From assembly GCF_932526225.1 (NCBI RefSeq), contig NC_064045.1:8744138-8808137 (forward strand): a stretch of DNA of 64,000 bases, given 5' to 3'. This stretch comes from Nematostella vectensis (lineage: Eukaryota > Cnidaria > Anthozoa > Actiniaria > Edwardsiidae). Under the pieces are notes generated by a model. It was not told where the DNA came from. It did not search any database and saw only the letters and a list, made by a program, of their open reading frames with translations. The position numbers and the translations under genes are program-made. This document shows, piece by piece, positions 21,901 through 36,900 of this stretch; position 1 is the first letter of the stretch; every line of letters begins with the position of its first letter.

Positions 21901-24900
21901 GATTATTTGACAAGATCCTGAAAAATAACACGTGAAAATGAAAAATAGACACGTATTCAATCAAAGATTTTGCTGAGCCAAAAAATCTGTTGTAGCGCTC
22001 TAACATTGAAATTTCAAGGTTAAAGGAGCTTGAGACGAAATATGGAATTATGGAGCAAAAAATATTGGTCCCCTGACTTATTTGGTTACACGGCTGTACG
22101 TTTAGGCTTGTAGGCAGCCAACTTGGCCGAGACAGTTGGTACCAAGTTTTAATGAGTTACTGTGCCACAGACATGCTATGAAAATCACAATCCCTTCCTT
22201 TGCTAAGGATCCAAAGCTGAATACGTACAGAATTTGAAGACGTCTTGGGCAAGGAACAGTTGAAGAGTTCACCTCCGAGATGTAATTATTTGAGACGTGC
22301 CTATCAGAAAAATAATTGTCAATCATAGTATAATGTCATGAAAAAAAGGTATTAAAAAGTATCAGTAGGGGACTTGTGCTATGGGATCACGTAACCTTTT
22401 GGGTGGCAAATTCAAGTCAAAATAATCACTTAAAATACCGCGCCCGTCACGCCAGAAAATGGGGAAAAAACAAAATATTAAAATGAAACTAAACCATCTC
22501 CCGGAAAAAAATACATTTCTGGCTTTTCGTAAGCGCTACACAAGTTGCTTTTGTTGCTTTTATTTTGCCGCTTAAAGCCTGAGCGCGCGCTAATTTGCCA
22601 CCCTGAGAGTCACGTGATCTCTTAGCACAAGTCACGTGATCTCTTAGTACAAGTCACGTGATCTCTTAGCACAAGTCACGTGATCTCTTAGCACAAGTCC
22701 TCTTTTCAAATAAAGCAAGTGAACACAGTTATTGTTGAACCCACAGCAGCTGAAGTTGGGAGCAGTACTTTAGCCAGTCGCCTACCGACTTTAGTCGGTT
22801 GTTGGTGATCCATCTGGTAAGATAAAATGCTATCTGATAAAATAGAGGTAAAATGTACGGGGAGGGGGGGTGGTTGTAAAAAAATATGCTTTCAGGGGCA
22901 GAACCAGGTGTTCCAGAAAGAGGGGTCCGAAACAAGGGTTTCAAGAAAGGAGGGACCCGATACATTGTTCTTCCGTGCATTTCCTTATATATGTCGTGTT
23001 ATTTTCAAGCCAAACATCTGAAAATAGGGGCCCGGGACCCGCTCGGCTGACTTTTAGTGCGAGTAGATAGGGGCAGGCAAGCTCGTTACTCTGATTTGCG
23101 CCCTCGGTCAATTGATCCCCTGGGGAAACATGTCATTTTTTTTGGATTTCGGGCAGGCAAACTCGTTACTCTTATTTGTGTCCTCGGTCAATTGATCCCC
23201 TGGGGAAACACGTTATTTTTTTGGATTTCGGGCAGGCAAACTCGTTACTCTGATTTGTGTCCTCGGTCAATTGATCCCCTGGGGAAACACGTTATTTTTT
23301 TGGATTTCGGGCAGGCAAACTCGTTACTCTGATTTGTGTCCTCGGTCGATTGAGCCCCTGGGGAAACATGTAATTTTTTTGGATTTCGGGCAGGCAAACT
23401 CGTTACTCTGATTTGTGTCCTCGGTCAATCGAGCCCCTGGGGAAACATGCCATTTTTTTGGATTTCGGGCAGACAAACTCGTTACTCTAATTTGTGTCCT
23501 CGGTCAATTGATCCCTTGTGGAAACATGTCATTTTTTTGGATTTCGGGCAGGCAAACTCGTTACTCTGATTTGTGTCCTTTGCAACTTGTTTTTCTTTTC
23601 TTAAAGTCGCACGAAGACAAATGTCTTCAGGTCGAAAAAAAAACGTGACATGGCGCATGCAAATTTATTTTTTGGATAGACAAGTTGCAACTAAAAAGTG
23701 TTCGTGTGCGAGAGCTTTAGTAAATTTCGGCTCTGTCATTGTTCCCAGCTCTGTACTTACAGGTAGATCAAAAAGCATCTCCTGTCATTTTTTCCACGTA
23801 TAGTATTTACTTGGTTGAAGCTAAAATCTCTAAAAAAAAAACGATCAAAATAAACGATCTACTGTTGCCACTGCACTCTTATTTTCAGTTGAGACTGAGC
23901 CGTTCTTATTTTTTCTGAACATGTTCTTAACAATGTTCTTAAATTTGAGTATTGGGGCACAATACAGATACAAAAGGAAAATTTCTTGGGGCACAGCCAC
24001 GCCCCTACTGGTCATTTCCTTATCTACTTTTTTCAAATATTGGGGGCACGTCGCCCCAAACACCTGTTACTGCCGTTCATTACCCTGCTAGCACAAACAA
24101 ACGAGAACGCGAAAGAACAGTGACGCGACAAGGATATAACATAAACAACAAGCTACTAGCAGGGTACCTTGTCATCGATCGTATGTTTATTTTTTAAATT
24201 CATTTTGTTTTCGATTATCGTAGCAGGAAATACATGCTCTCACGATGAGTCCATAAAAATATTCACTAAAAGTCTACTGCAAAGGTAAAACTCAAACTAC
24301 GTTTAAGGGATGGATGCCATACTCTTATAAAACCTTTTATTTATAGAATATCCTCAGCGGTACTGTTATTCTTTTATATTAGCTTTTATACTACCGTGAA
24401 CTAACAATGGACATGTTAAGGACAGGGGCCCGAAATGAGGTGAGGTACTGGGGGCATGTTCCCCCTCCCCCCCATATTTTCAAACATTATAAAAGAAGAC
24501 TAGTAGGGGTACGGCTGTGGCCCTCAATATTTTCTTAATGTTTCTACATTATGCCCCACAATCTTACGTGGCATGGAACGGCTCCGGGGGATAAGGAACG
24601 CAAGCTTCTAGTAAAGCTAAATTCAGGTCCGAGAATCAGAAAAGTGACTCGAGCTCGTTTCAGCAAGTGAGTGAGGTTCCATATGCTGAATCGCTAGCAC
24701 ACTGGGCCACCTGTGGTGAGAAGCCCCATACGGTTACCATACGCTGACTCACTAGCACACTGGGACACCTGTGGTGGGAGGCCCCATCTCTAACACACTA
24801 ACACACTGGGCCACCTGTGGTGAGAGGGCCCATACGCTGACCGCTGACACCATAACACCCTGGGTCACCTTTAGTAAGAGGCCCCATACGCTGACCACAC

Positions 24901-27900
24901 GCTGACGCGCTAACACACTGGGTCACCTGTGGTGAGAGGCATCATACGCTGATCATACGCTGAAACACTAACACACTGGGACACCTGTGTTGAGAGGCCC
25001 CATACGCTGACCGCTGACACACTATCACACTGGGACACCTGTGGTGAGAGGCCCCATACGCTGACATACCAACACACTGGGACACCTGTGGTGAGAGGCC
25101 CCATAGTAATGGAGACATAATCGGTTGCTACCGCATTGTGTGCATTTACAACTTACAAGAATCCCAGAGATGGCGGCAAATTGTTCAAATTGATTTCAGT
25201 CAGAAGATTATACTTGAGCTCAAGCCTTGAATAAAGAAAATTAACATCAAAAAATCATTTTAACAAGTTACGAACATTTTATTGTGCTTTGCTAATTTAG
25301 CGTCATACCAAGTGTATTTTTTTGTTTGTTTATTTATTTACTATTTATTATTTTTTTTTATTTAAAGCTTACAAGATCTTAAATTATCAAATTAAAAATT
25401 TGCACTTAGATTACTTAACTATATAATAAGCTAACACAACTACCCTGTATACTTACACCTGAATTAAGGTCTGGTCCATCGCTCCGGGTCTAATTTTGCC
25501 AAGCTTATTGTGGGGTATTTGACTAGAAATGAAATAAATAAATAGTCTTATTTTTTTACTTTAGAGAAAGGAGGTGGAGAATAAGGATGGGAGGGATAGT
25601 TGGAGGTCATCTTAGAAAGAAATATTCTTATTTTTTTCCTTTAGGGAAGGGAGCTAAGGAATAAGGGTGGGTGGGATAGTTGGAGGTCAGCTTAGAAAGA
25701 AAAATTATAATTTCTTTAATTAGAGAAGAAAGAGAAGCAAGGGGAGGAATGGTGGGGTAGGTCAGTTGATTGCTGGCCCTGACTCCTTTTTTATTGTTTA
25801 CAATTGAATACATTGCTTTATATGCAAGAAAACTTCAAAATAACAAACCACGATTGAAGTTTAATACCTCATTAACAATATTTTATTGAAAGCATTTCGT
25901 CAGTCACTTGCTTGAATTAGCCGATGGAAATTGATTTTTTTAAAGAGTCGGTATTGTGATGTAGTAATGGAATGTCGGCGTGATAGCTTTCTTTAATGTG
26001 GTTGTCATAAAGCAAGAGGGCACAGGACAACAGGAAGCCCAAAATTATCGCCAGGGGCTAGGCTTGCTGGAAATGTTATAAAAACGTTTGGTATTTCACT
26101 TCAACTTTTCACTTACAGGACCCTTATTCCTCTCGGAAGTGATGCTGGCTCAATTTCTTCTATTAGATTATAAGAAGCACTTATTTTCCTAAAAGTAAAA
26201 GAAATAATAAGTAAAATCAAAGAATATAACTCGAAACAAGATTTTGCGTTACTTGATCGATTTGCAACTACTTGTTGTGAGTCAGAATCTACATTTCGCT
26301 ATAACAGTGAGTTCTTTCTTTAAAAGAAGTCGTCATAAATTATGGTACCAATAGACTTGTATTACTTAAATCCAGCAATAAACTTCGCCCTCCATTGAAA
26401 AAGATAGTTGAATTTGGGTTTTTAGTGTCTTTACGTCGGCAGCATTTCCGCTCTCGTCCCTTTTTTGCACACATGATTCTTTTTGATAGCTAAGAGGGTG
26501 CACAATCCAAATCCCGCCATTCCAAAACGGTGATCGGAACCCTGTTCAGGCTTCAAGAATATACCTCGGTCAGGAAAGGTGAAAAAAACAACAACACTAG
26601 CCAGTCGAGCGACCATGCACCCTCCCCCCCCCCCCATCACCACCACACCCCTGGAGTAGATCTCACTTACATGCACTTGGAAGCTCTAGTAAATAAACCA
26701 GACTTAATCACACGAAGCCGGTTTTTTTCCAAGAATCTGCAAAGATAAGGATTTCCATGAACTGTTGGCAAAAATGTCGGGTTCATACAACGACACAACA
26801 ATTAACTACTTTACGTACATTTCAAAGATCTTTTTGGGTATGGCATCTCGATCAATTGACGCAATCCTGTTACCAGTAAGAGACCTGTGTAACAAGGCAT
26901 TCAAATAAAACACAGATAGTGGAAAGACGGACTGCTGACAGCAAAAGAACCATGATTCTTCAGGCCCGTAGCCTGGGAGGTGGGTGGGTGGACTGGTAGA
27001 CCCGTAGCCAGGGGGTTCGGACAAATCCCCCCCCCCCCCGGCTTGAAGGTCCGCTCAGAACAAACAAAAATATATAACTGGCTGGAAATATACCTTTTAA
27101 ATGACTCTAAAAATCTTTTTATAATAAATATCTTTATCATTATCGATATATGTTAAAAAGCACCATATTAATAACATTTTAAATACAAGATTGATTACCT
27201 AATGTAATAAGGCGAGGAGAGGGGTATACCGTAAATTTGGACCGCTAAAATGGAAAAACGAAGCACCCCGCTCAAAATCCTGGCTACGGGCCTGTTGGTT
27301 GTTTATCCATTAGCGGACTATTTTCTCTTAAGTAGCTCGTCTCATAAGAACGCAGTAGTACTAATTTTTCCTTCATTAGAGCGGACCTTCCATTCGTGTC
27401 CCGTGCTGGCTACGGGCCTGGTAATGTTCAAGTACCCAGTACTTACAGCGTTTGTAGAGTCGATGGCAATGTGCAGTTTGTGATATTTGTGAGAAGATTG
27501 TTTTCAAGATCTCTGAAGCGATAAAAATATTGTTGACATTTGGTGTTTTATTAGTTATGAAAGCCGTTTCCACACAATCATCATCATTATAGTTATTTAT
27601 TGTCAATATCAACATCACCAATGTACCAAAGCAGTTCGGTTCATGTCCAGATTTGGTTATCATCGCTGTGTGCAATGATGGCTTCCCTTGTCACCTTGGG
27701 CGTTCTAAGAGGGCAAAGACACCAGTAGGGTCTTTATTTCGATTAATCTTGCCTGTGAGGGTCCTTTAAACAAATGTACCCGAGTTCCAAAAGAAACCTG
27801 TTTTTGCGATATGCCCACATGATGAGCTTAATTGAGGTTACCAAATCTGGACATGAAGCGGACTGTAAAGAAGATATTATTTTATTAAAACATCTTAATA

Positions 27901-30900
27901 ATTTACATAGCGATAAAAGCTGATGAATAAAAATGTCAAAAATGAAAATGTATTAAGTATCGGTAATCAATTTTAAATTTGATTTGTTGACTTGCTACGA
28001 GTAAGTAAAAATATTTATACGCTTTCTCTACAAACTTCAGATATATTTTGAACATATTTGCAAAAAGGGCAGGCCTTCATTATCCATAACACTAGATCTC
28101 GCAAATGATCGAGATTTCAGTCTACAATACTAGTGAATAAGTAATGAATGTTTTCTTACAGCTTTAGTAGTCCTTCATTAAAGGTTCCTGGAGTAATATT
28201 TGTCAGCTTTGTGTCATAAAGAGAGCTGCAATTGCAGGGTAGTTTAACACTATTAGATCACTTCATTGAATTTTCAACTTCTTGTCAGCTTGATACTGAT
28301 TGCCTTGACCCATGTGACCCACTGAATCCCATCCCCTCCCCCTGTAACCCACTGAATCCCATCCCCTCCCCCTGTAACCCACTGAATCCCATTCTCTCCC
28401 CCTGTAACCCACTGAATCCCACCCCCTCTCCCTGTGACACACTGAATCCCATCCAATCCCGCTGTATTCCACTAAACCCCATCCCTTCCCCTGTTACACA
28501 CTGAAATCCATCCTCTCTCCCTGTAACCCACTGAACCCCATCCACTCCCCCTGTAACCCACTGAATCCCATTCAACCCCCCTGTAACCCACTGAATCCCT
28601 TTCTCTCCCCTGTAACCCACTGAATCCCATCCCCTTCCCCTGTAACCTACCGAATCCCACCCCCTCCCCCTGTAACCCACTGAATCCCATCCCCTTCCCC
28701 TGTAACCTACCGAATCCCATCCCCTCCCCCTGTAACCCACTGAATCCAATCCCCTCCCCCTGTAACCCACTGAATCCCATCCCCTTCCCCTGTAACCTAC
28801 CGAATCCCATCCCCTCCCCCTGTAACCCACTGAATCCAATCCCCTCCCCCTGTAACCCACTGAATCCAATCCCCTTCCCCTGTAACCTACCGAATCCCAT
28901 CCCCTCCCCCTGTAACCCACTGAATCCAATCCCCTCCCCCTGTAACCCACTGAATCCCATTCTCTTCCCCTGTAACCCACTGAATCCCATTCTCTCCCCC
29001 TAACCCACTGAATCCCTTTCCCTCCCCTGTAACCCACTGAATCCCACCCCCTCCCCCTGTAACCCACTGAATCCCATCCCCTTCCCCTGTAACCTACCGA
29101 ATCCCATCCCCTCCCCCTGTAACCCACTGAATCCCATCCCCTCCCCCTGTAACCTACTGAATCCCATCCCCTCCCCCTGTAACCCACTGAATCCCATTCT
29201 CTCCCCCTGTAACCCACTGAATCCCATTCTCTCCCCCTGTAACCTACTGAATCCCATCCCCTTCCCCTGTAACCCACTAAACCCCATCCCCTCCCCCTGT
29301 AACCTACCTAATCCTATCCACTCCCCCTGTAACCCACTGAATCCCATCCCCTCCCCCTGTAACCCACTGAACCCCATCCACTCCCCCTGTAACCCACTGA
29401 ATCCCATCCCCTCCCCCTGTAACCCACTGAATCCCATCCCCTCCCCCTGTAACCTACTGAATCCCATCCCCTCCCCCTGTAACCCACTGAACCCCATCCC
29501 CTCCCCCTGTAACCTACCGAATCCCATCCCCTCCCCCTGTAACCCACTGAATCCCATCCCCTCCCACTGTAACCCACTGAATCTCATCCCCTCCCCCTGT
29601 GGCACACTGAATCCCTTCCCCTTGTAACCAACTGAATCCCTTCCCCTCCCCCTGTAACCTACTGAATCCCATCCCCTCCCCCTGTAACCCACTGAACCCC
29701 ATCCCCTCCCCCTGTAACCTACCGAATCCCATCCCCTCCCCCTGTAACCCACTGAACCCCATCCCCTCCCCCTGTAACCCACTGAATCTCATCCCCTCCC
29801 CCTGTGGCACACTGAATCCCTTCCCCTTGTAACCAATTGAATCCCTTCCCCTCACCCTGTAACCCACTGAATCCCATCCCCTCCCCCTGTAACCCACTGA
29901 ATCCCATTCTATCCCCCTGTAACCCACTGAATCCCTTTCCCTCCCCTGTAACCCACTGAATCCCATCCCCTCCCCTGTAACCCACTGAATCCCTTTCCCT
30001 CCCCCTGTAACCCACTGAATACCATCCCCTCCCCCTGTAACCCACTGAATCCCATTCTATCCCCCTGTAACCCACTGAATCCCTTTCCCTCCCCTGTAAC
30101 CCACTGAATCCCATCCCCTCCCCCTGTAACCCACTGAATATCATCCCCTCCCCCTGTAACCCACTGAATCCCATCCCCTCCCCCTGTAACCCACTGAATC
30201 CCTTTCCCTCCCCTGTAACCCACTGAATCCCTTTCCCTCCCCTGTAACCCACTGAATCCCATTCTATCCCCTGTAACCCACTGAATCCCATCCCCTCCCC
30301 CTGTAACCCACTGAATACCATCCCCTCCCCCTGTAACCCACTGAATCCCATCCCCTTCCCCTGTAACTTACCGAATCCCATCCCCTCCCCCTGTAACCCA
30401 CTGAATCCCATCCCCTCCCCCTGTAACCCACTGAATACCATCCCCTCCCCCTGTAACCCACTGAATCCCATCCCCTCCCCCTGTAACCCACTGAACCCCA
30501 TCCCCTTCCCCTGTAACTTACCGAATCCCATCCCCTCCCCCTGTAACCCACTGAATCCCATTCTCTCCCCCTGTAACCCACTGAATCCCTTTCCCTCCCC
30601 TGTAACCCACTGAATCCCTTTCCCTCCCCTGTAACCCACTGAATCCCATCCCCTCCTCCTGAATCCCATCCCCTCCCCCTGTAACCTACTGAATCCCATC
30701 CCCTCCCCCTGTAACCCACTGAACCCCATCCCCTCCCCCTGTAACCTACCGAATCCCATCCCCTCCCCCTGTAACCCACTGAACCCCATCCCCTCCCCTT
30801 GTGATACACTGAATCCCATCCCCTCCCCCTGTAACCCACTAAATCCCATCCCCTCCCCCTGTAACCCACTGAATCCCATCCCCTCCCCCTGTAACCCACT

Positions 30901-33900
30901 GAATCCCATCCACTCCCCCTGTAACCCACTGAATCCCATCCACTCCCCCTGTAACCCACTGAACCCCATCCACTCCCCCTGTAACCCACTGAATCCCTTT
31001 CCCTCCCCTGTAACCCACTGAATCCCTTTCCCTCCCCTGTAACCCACTGAATCCCATCCCCTCCTCATGTAACCCCCTAAACCCCATCCCCTCCCCATGT
31101 AACCCACTGAACCCCATCCCCTCCCCCTGTAACCCACTGAACCCCATCCCCTCCCCCTGTAACCCACTGAATCCCATTCTCTCCCCCTGTAACCCACTGA
31201 ATCCCTTTCCCTCCCCCTGTAACCTACCGAATCCCATCCCCTCCCCCTGTAACCCACTGAATCCCATCCCCTCCCCCTGTAACCCACTGAATCCCATTCT
31301 CTCCCCATGTGACACACTGAATCCCATTCTCTCCCCATGTGACACACTGAATCTCTTCCTCTCCCCTGTCTCACCCTGATTTGCCCCCTTCCCCAGTAAC
31401 GCATTGATTCAAGTCCATTACTAACTCTTACATGGATTGGATACTCATAGGAAAAGAGCCTGGACTGATATGGTGGATTGGATTTCCGTTGAGCATTCTG
31501 TAAGATAACAACTCATTCTGATTTTCAAATATCTCACAACAAAAAACGACACACATGACACATCTTGACACTTACACGTTTCGGCAATTTTTCGGCAACA
31601 GTCCTGGGACAACTTCTTCTATGAGGTTGTTTTCCAGTCTCCTAAAAGTCGATACATAAATGCTGTAGTGTCGCATACTTCTGTTAAAGTGTGTATTATT
31701 TTTAGATGTGGGATACGCATGTGTGTTATTTGAAAACTTTAAAACATCTTGGACATCATCATCATCAACTTGGGCATCTTTTAAATACACTCTGAATGCA
31801 TGCTGATTTTCCCGTACAAGTAGATGTGGTGCACCACGTGAAAGAGGCGCACACTGGTCCTACGGGATAGAATATGAAAGAATGTGTACCAAAGCAATGT
31901 AAATTCCTCCTGTTTACTCATCAAAGTGTAAAAAATAGAAAGATGGGCTCGCCACTGTAAAACCGAGGGGTTTTAAAAGGGGTTCTCCACCCTTCGTGAA
32001 AATAGCTTACAGTGAATCCAGAGTCTCTGGAAACACGCCAGGAACGATCGAAGAAATTGAGTTGTTTGACAGCGATCTAAAAACAAAGGTACATTATCAC
32101 AATCATCATCATAATCGTCTTCTTCATTATCATTCTTAGTATCACCATCATGATTACAACCGTCATCATTGCCAATATCATCATTATCGCCTCGGCGCTC
32201 AAACACCACTTCTGTCCATCATTGCCGGATGCTGCCTTGCATTGGCAATAATTGAATTTAAAGATTAAAGAATCGTGATCATATCATGAGCAATACCATT
32301 AGCATTACCATAATCAAAACGTCATCCCCATCATTATAATATTCGTTAGTATCATAGTCATCTTGATTAACACCTTAACTATCATCATTGAATCATTGTC
32401 ACCATATCATTATTCTATCGTCGTCATCATCATCTTTATATCTATTAGTGTTGTACAGGACCTGAAATGATCCCAGGACCCGAAACGATCCCCAAAAGTT
32501 CCCCAACTGATCCCGGGACCCGAAACGATCCCCAAGAGTCCCCGAAATGAACCCCAAGGAATTACAGTAATGGACAACTAAAGGAATGTGCAAGGATTGG
32601 CTTTTAGTTTTAAAAACATATGAAACATTTAGCTTTGTTTGTGTTATTAAAAGGAAATTTACATTAACTAAAACTATAGTATTAAGATTTTAATATACGA
32701 CTGCGGGGGAAATACAGTGGTTGAGCCAGAAATTGGGGTCAACTAAGAATTCCTGTGATAGTAATTTGAAGAACCCGGCGTTGATAAATCATTTTTGTGA
32801 TGGAAGGTCAAAAGTTTGGTTGATCTGAGCTGAGTTGTGTATTTGTTTTGGACTCTGTTTATGGGTTACGCAGGGCAATGTAATAAATAGAAGTATTGTC
32901 ACGTTGTTTAAAATCGAGTCGCTGTTAACCCTTAATTATGCTTCAAGAATTGCAAGTATTTCTTCTGCTTTGCCTTTGTCCATTACCGCAATTCCTTGGG
33001 GTTGATTTCGGGGACTCCTCGGTATCGTTTCGGTTCCGAGGATCAGTTGGGGTACTTTTGGGGATTTTGGGATTATTTCGGGTCCTGTACAGTGTCATTG
33101 ACATCATGTTTAACACCATCATCATCATCAAAAACATTTTATCTTCCTCGTCGTCATCACCGTATCTATATTTCTATCGTCATCATCATCACCACCATAT
33201 CTATTATTCTATCTTCGTCATCATCATCACCTTATCTATGATTCTATTATCATCATTATCATCATCATCATTATTATTATTATAATCAGTGCCTTCAGGT
33301 TTGTACTCGTTATCATTTATATACACTTACAGGTGTTTGATGTCAGCATTTTGGAGCGCAGCTTTTGAGCTAATCGTCCTGATCGTGTTGTTTACTAGAC
33401 TCCTGGGAAAAGTCTTAACTTAAATTTATTTACCTTTTTAAAACATTTATATATCAAATAACCGCTAAATGGAAATAAAACCTACAGTGTGATTGAGGAG
33501 CCATTGATGTATGGAATCTCTGTGAGACGGTTGCTATCTAAATTTCTGAAAACAAAGTATGAAAAAAAAAATGAAAGTATGAGTATTTTTCAATTGGGGA
33601 TTACGGGGTCCGGATATAAGTTATTTCATACGCGAAAAGACTCTTTAGTGAAGGAGGTGGGGATGGGTAAGTAACAAAATCATACAAGATTACAAAAAAA
33701 CACACAGAAAAAATGATCACATAAAGAAAAGAAAAATCATGCACGTTTTGGAAACAAGTAAGAAAGCATGCACAGGTACTGTTCTGCACATTCCACCACA
33801 AGCCCGCGAACATTTAAGTATGAAGCATGAACATTTAAAATATCTACGAAATGTAAACAAAACAACGAAAAAATCTGTAGTTGATTACATAACTATAATG

Positions 33901-36900
33901 AAATACAAAAATAACAAATTCTTCAGTGCCAGATAAAGCTAAGTTCAAATAAATCCAGATAGGCAGTTCAGCAGAGCAAAGGACTAAGGGGCAGACGATT
34001 GTGAGTAAAATACTTTGTAAATTTCGCTTATTCCAATTTATTATGACTATAGTTGATTATGTATGTGTTTATGGAATGGATTTTAAAATGGTGCAAGATC
34101 CAAGTCTTCATAACGCCGCAATGGGCAAATAGTTACTGAATTCTCCCCACCCCACCCCATCCCATTCACTCCCCACCCCATTCACATTTCTTATGGTTAA
34201 TTTCTTACATATGTTGGAACTGCCCTGCCAATGCTAGTCCTCCAGTAGACTCAAGTTTGTTCCACCTTAAAACTCTGAAGATTAAAAATCATCATATAAC
34301 TAAAAATTATCATCCACGCCCACTTAGAGTGCAAACATTTGAATTTAGTTTATAGTTTCATAATAAAAACAAATGACGCAATCACGTGTGATGTTTATGT
34401 TGGATCCTTTCTAAAGATATAACGTACAATCTAAAAACATTTATTCCAGATCCATTGGATATTGAGAAGATGTTGTTATAGTCCAATGCTCTGAAAATAA
34501 ATAAACAAATAAAGATGAAAGGTAACACACATAAAAAAATGAATTATTAAGCAAAGTAAGTTATTTTCCCCTTCTACCTTGCGGCCCTGTATCGGATTTC
34601 ATGCTCAAATTACAAGCCACAGACGATTAGATGGAACGAGGTAGATAAAATGCAACGGCGTAATCAGGATTTTTGACCTGGGGGGGGGGGGGGGGGGGCA
34701 AAAGGCCCTTTCAAGGCACCCACTCCTGTATTTTAGATAATGTCTCATACATTTATGATATCATATTGATTATGATCTAATGATAATGATGATGATGATG
34801 TTAATAATGAAGATGACGACGACGACGGTGATGATGATGATGATGGTGATGATGATGGTGATGATGATGATGATGACGATGATGATGATGATAACGATGA
34901 TGATAGTAATATTGTGCCCCCAATGTTTTCATATGGAAATGTCCAGTTGGGCGTAGCTGGGCCCCCATTTTCTTTTTGTTTCTGTATTGTGCCCCCACCC
35001 CACCCCCCACCAATCTCACGTGGCTTGCCGTACGGCTCTGAACGATCCATTCATAAGAAGAAATGTTGGGGGGGGGGAAGTTAGTTGGGTACGAGCCTAA
35101 GAACCACTAATACTGCTGATATTTTGTGACTCTTTATTCTTGTACCCTGGAAACCAGAAGCTAGAACTCTCTTTCGATTAGCATATATGGACCTCGTTCT
35201 CGCTTCGCGCGAACAAATAAAAACACTCGATTTTCTGGTTTCCAGGGTATCAATCGTGAGAAGGGCATTAACGTTTGCAAAATCGCGAATAAAACTATTA
35301 TCATTTTTTTACCCATAAACTTTCTCTGCTAGATTCATAATGTATAGATGCTTGTATCCAAACTTACAATAGATGTTCTACTGTTCTCGGAAACACTTCC
35401 CAATCCATTCTCCTTATCTGATTATTGGTAAGGTCACTACAACAAATTGAGAGAAATGAATCAATGAAGGAATTCATTGTGTCCATGTATGCACGTACCC
35501 AGGTAGGCAAGAAATCGGATAGACAGACAAACGGACTCAATAGTGGTAAATATTATACTTACATTTTAAAAACAGCGTTAGGGAAAGCTCCTGGTCGTAT
35601 GTCATGAATGTAGTTGTTTCTTAGATGTCTGAATATAGAAATGGTTTAAAATGAAGGACTATTTACATCCACATTACAACATTAACTCTATTGTCTTTGT
35701 CAGTGTCGTCGTTTCAGCTGTCATCACATTTAATTTCATTTGTCGCCATTCTTGTCGTTTGTTGTTATCATCATAATTATGTATTATCATCATAATCATC
35801 TGCCATCGCCATCGCCACCATAACCATCCACATCACTACGACAACCACCACCACCATCACCATTCTTATCATTACGACAGCTAGCACCATCATCATCATC
35901 GTCATCGTTATCACTGTCATCGAATTCAGTCATTTTCGTCGTATTCATCAATTTTTGTTGTCATCATCATCGTCACCTCTGGCGTCATAATCGAAGTTCT
36001 CTTTGTCGTCATCAAACACTATCCATTGCTAGTTATCATCCATCAAACATATGAATATCATTTCTTCGGTCCCGAATATATCTAAGGATAAATCCTGGTT
36101 AATCTTTGGTAAATTGTGTGATAGTGTCAAAGTAAAAAAAACTACTTGTAAAGTTATTATTCTACCTACTTTAAATAAAGTTCTTTGTATTGTATTGTAT
36201 TGTATTGTATACTTACATCTCCTTCAGGCTTTTCGGTAGCGTATTGTCTTCAAGGCTGGTGAGTAAGTTGTCGCTGAGGTCTCTAGAATCAAAGATAATC
36301 TCGAATTCGCAGGGGCGGATCCAGGGGGGCGGGGATGGTGAAGGGAGGGACGGGCAGTTGTTTGTATCCATTTTGGTGAAATTTTGCACAACATTTGTAT
36401 ACATAAATCTTAATTTTATTTTATTAAATGTTTTTGTCACACTGTTCACTTCCCCTTTATAAACTAGCTTAGTCCGGTCACTTATTTAAAATATAGATTT
36501 ATGGAATTTTGAAATACAAAAATGGGTCATTGCTTTATTTTTAAAGTCACAGAGGTTCCTACAATTTATCACGGGGTAACCGTCGGGTTTCCTGTGTAAA
36601 TCGAGGTACCAGAAGGAGCAGTTGTATAAACAACATTCCCCACAGGTAGCCCGTCTTATTTTCTCTCGAATCAAAAGGCTCGCTACGGTTGATGCTTGAT
36701 ACTCACATATATATGAGGCTGTCTGGCAGAATGTTCGGCTTGATGTAAGACAGCTTGTTCATAACAATAACTCTGTTGAGAAAACATGCAGTTAGCGGCG
36801 GACTCTACGGTGGCAGCCGCCATTTTGCCGTCCGTTAAGAAACGAAGGGAGAGAAAATCATTTTCCATCGGCTGATTTGGGAAGGTTATTATGATGTTTT

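Noticed and set aside
28285-31404. Minus-strand ORFs of 170-561 codons (MGFSGLQGE / GIQWVTGGGD / WDSVGYRGRG repeats)
   Set aside because: All three frames are open because a 30-bp satellite has a period divisible by three. It lies in an intron with correct flanking exons, and no start or domain is evident.
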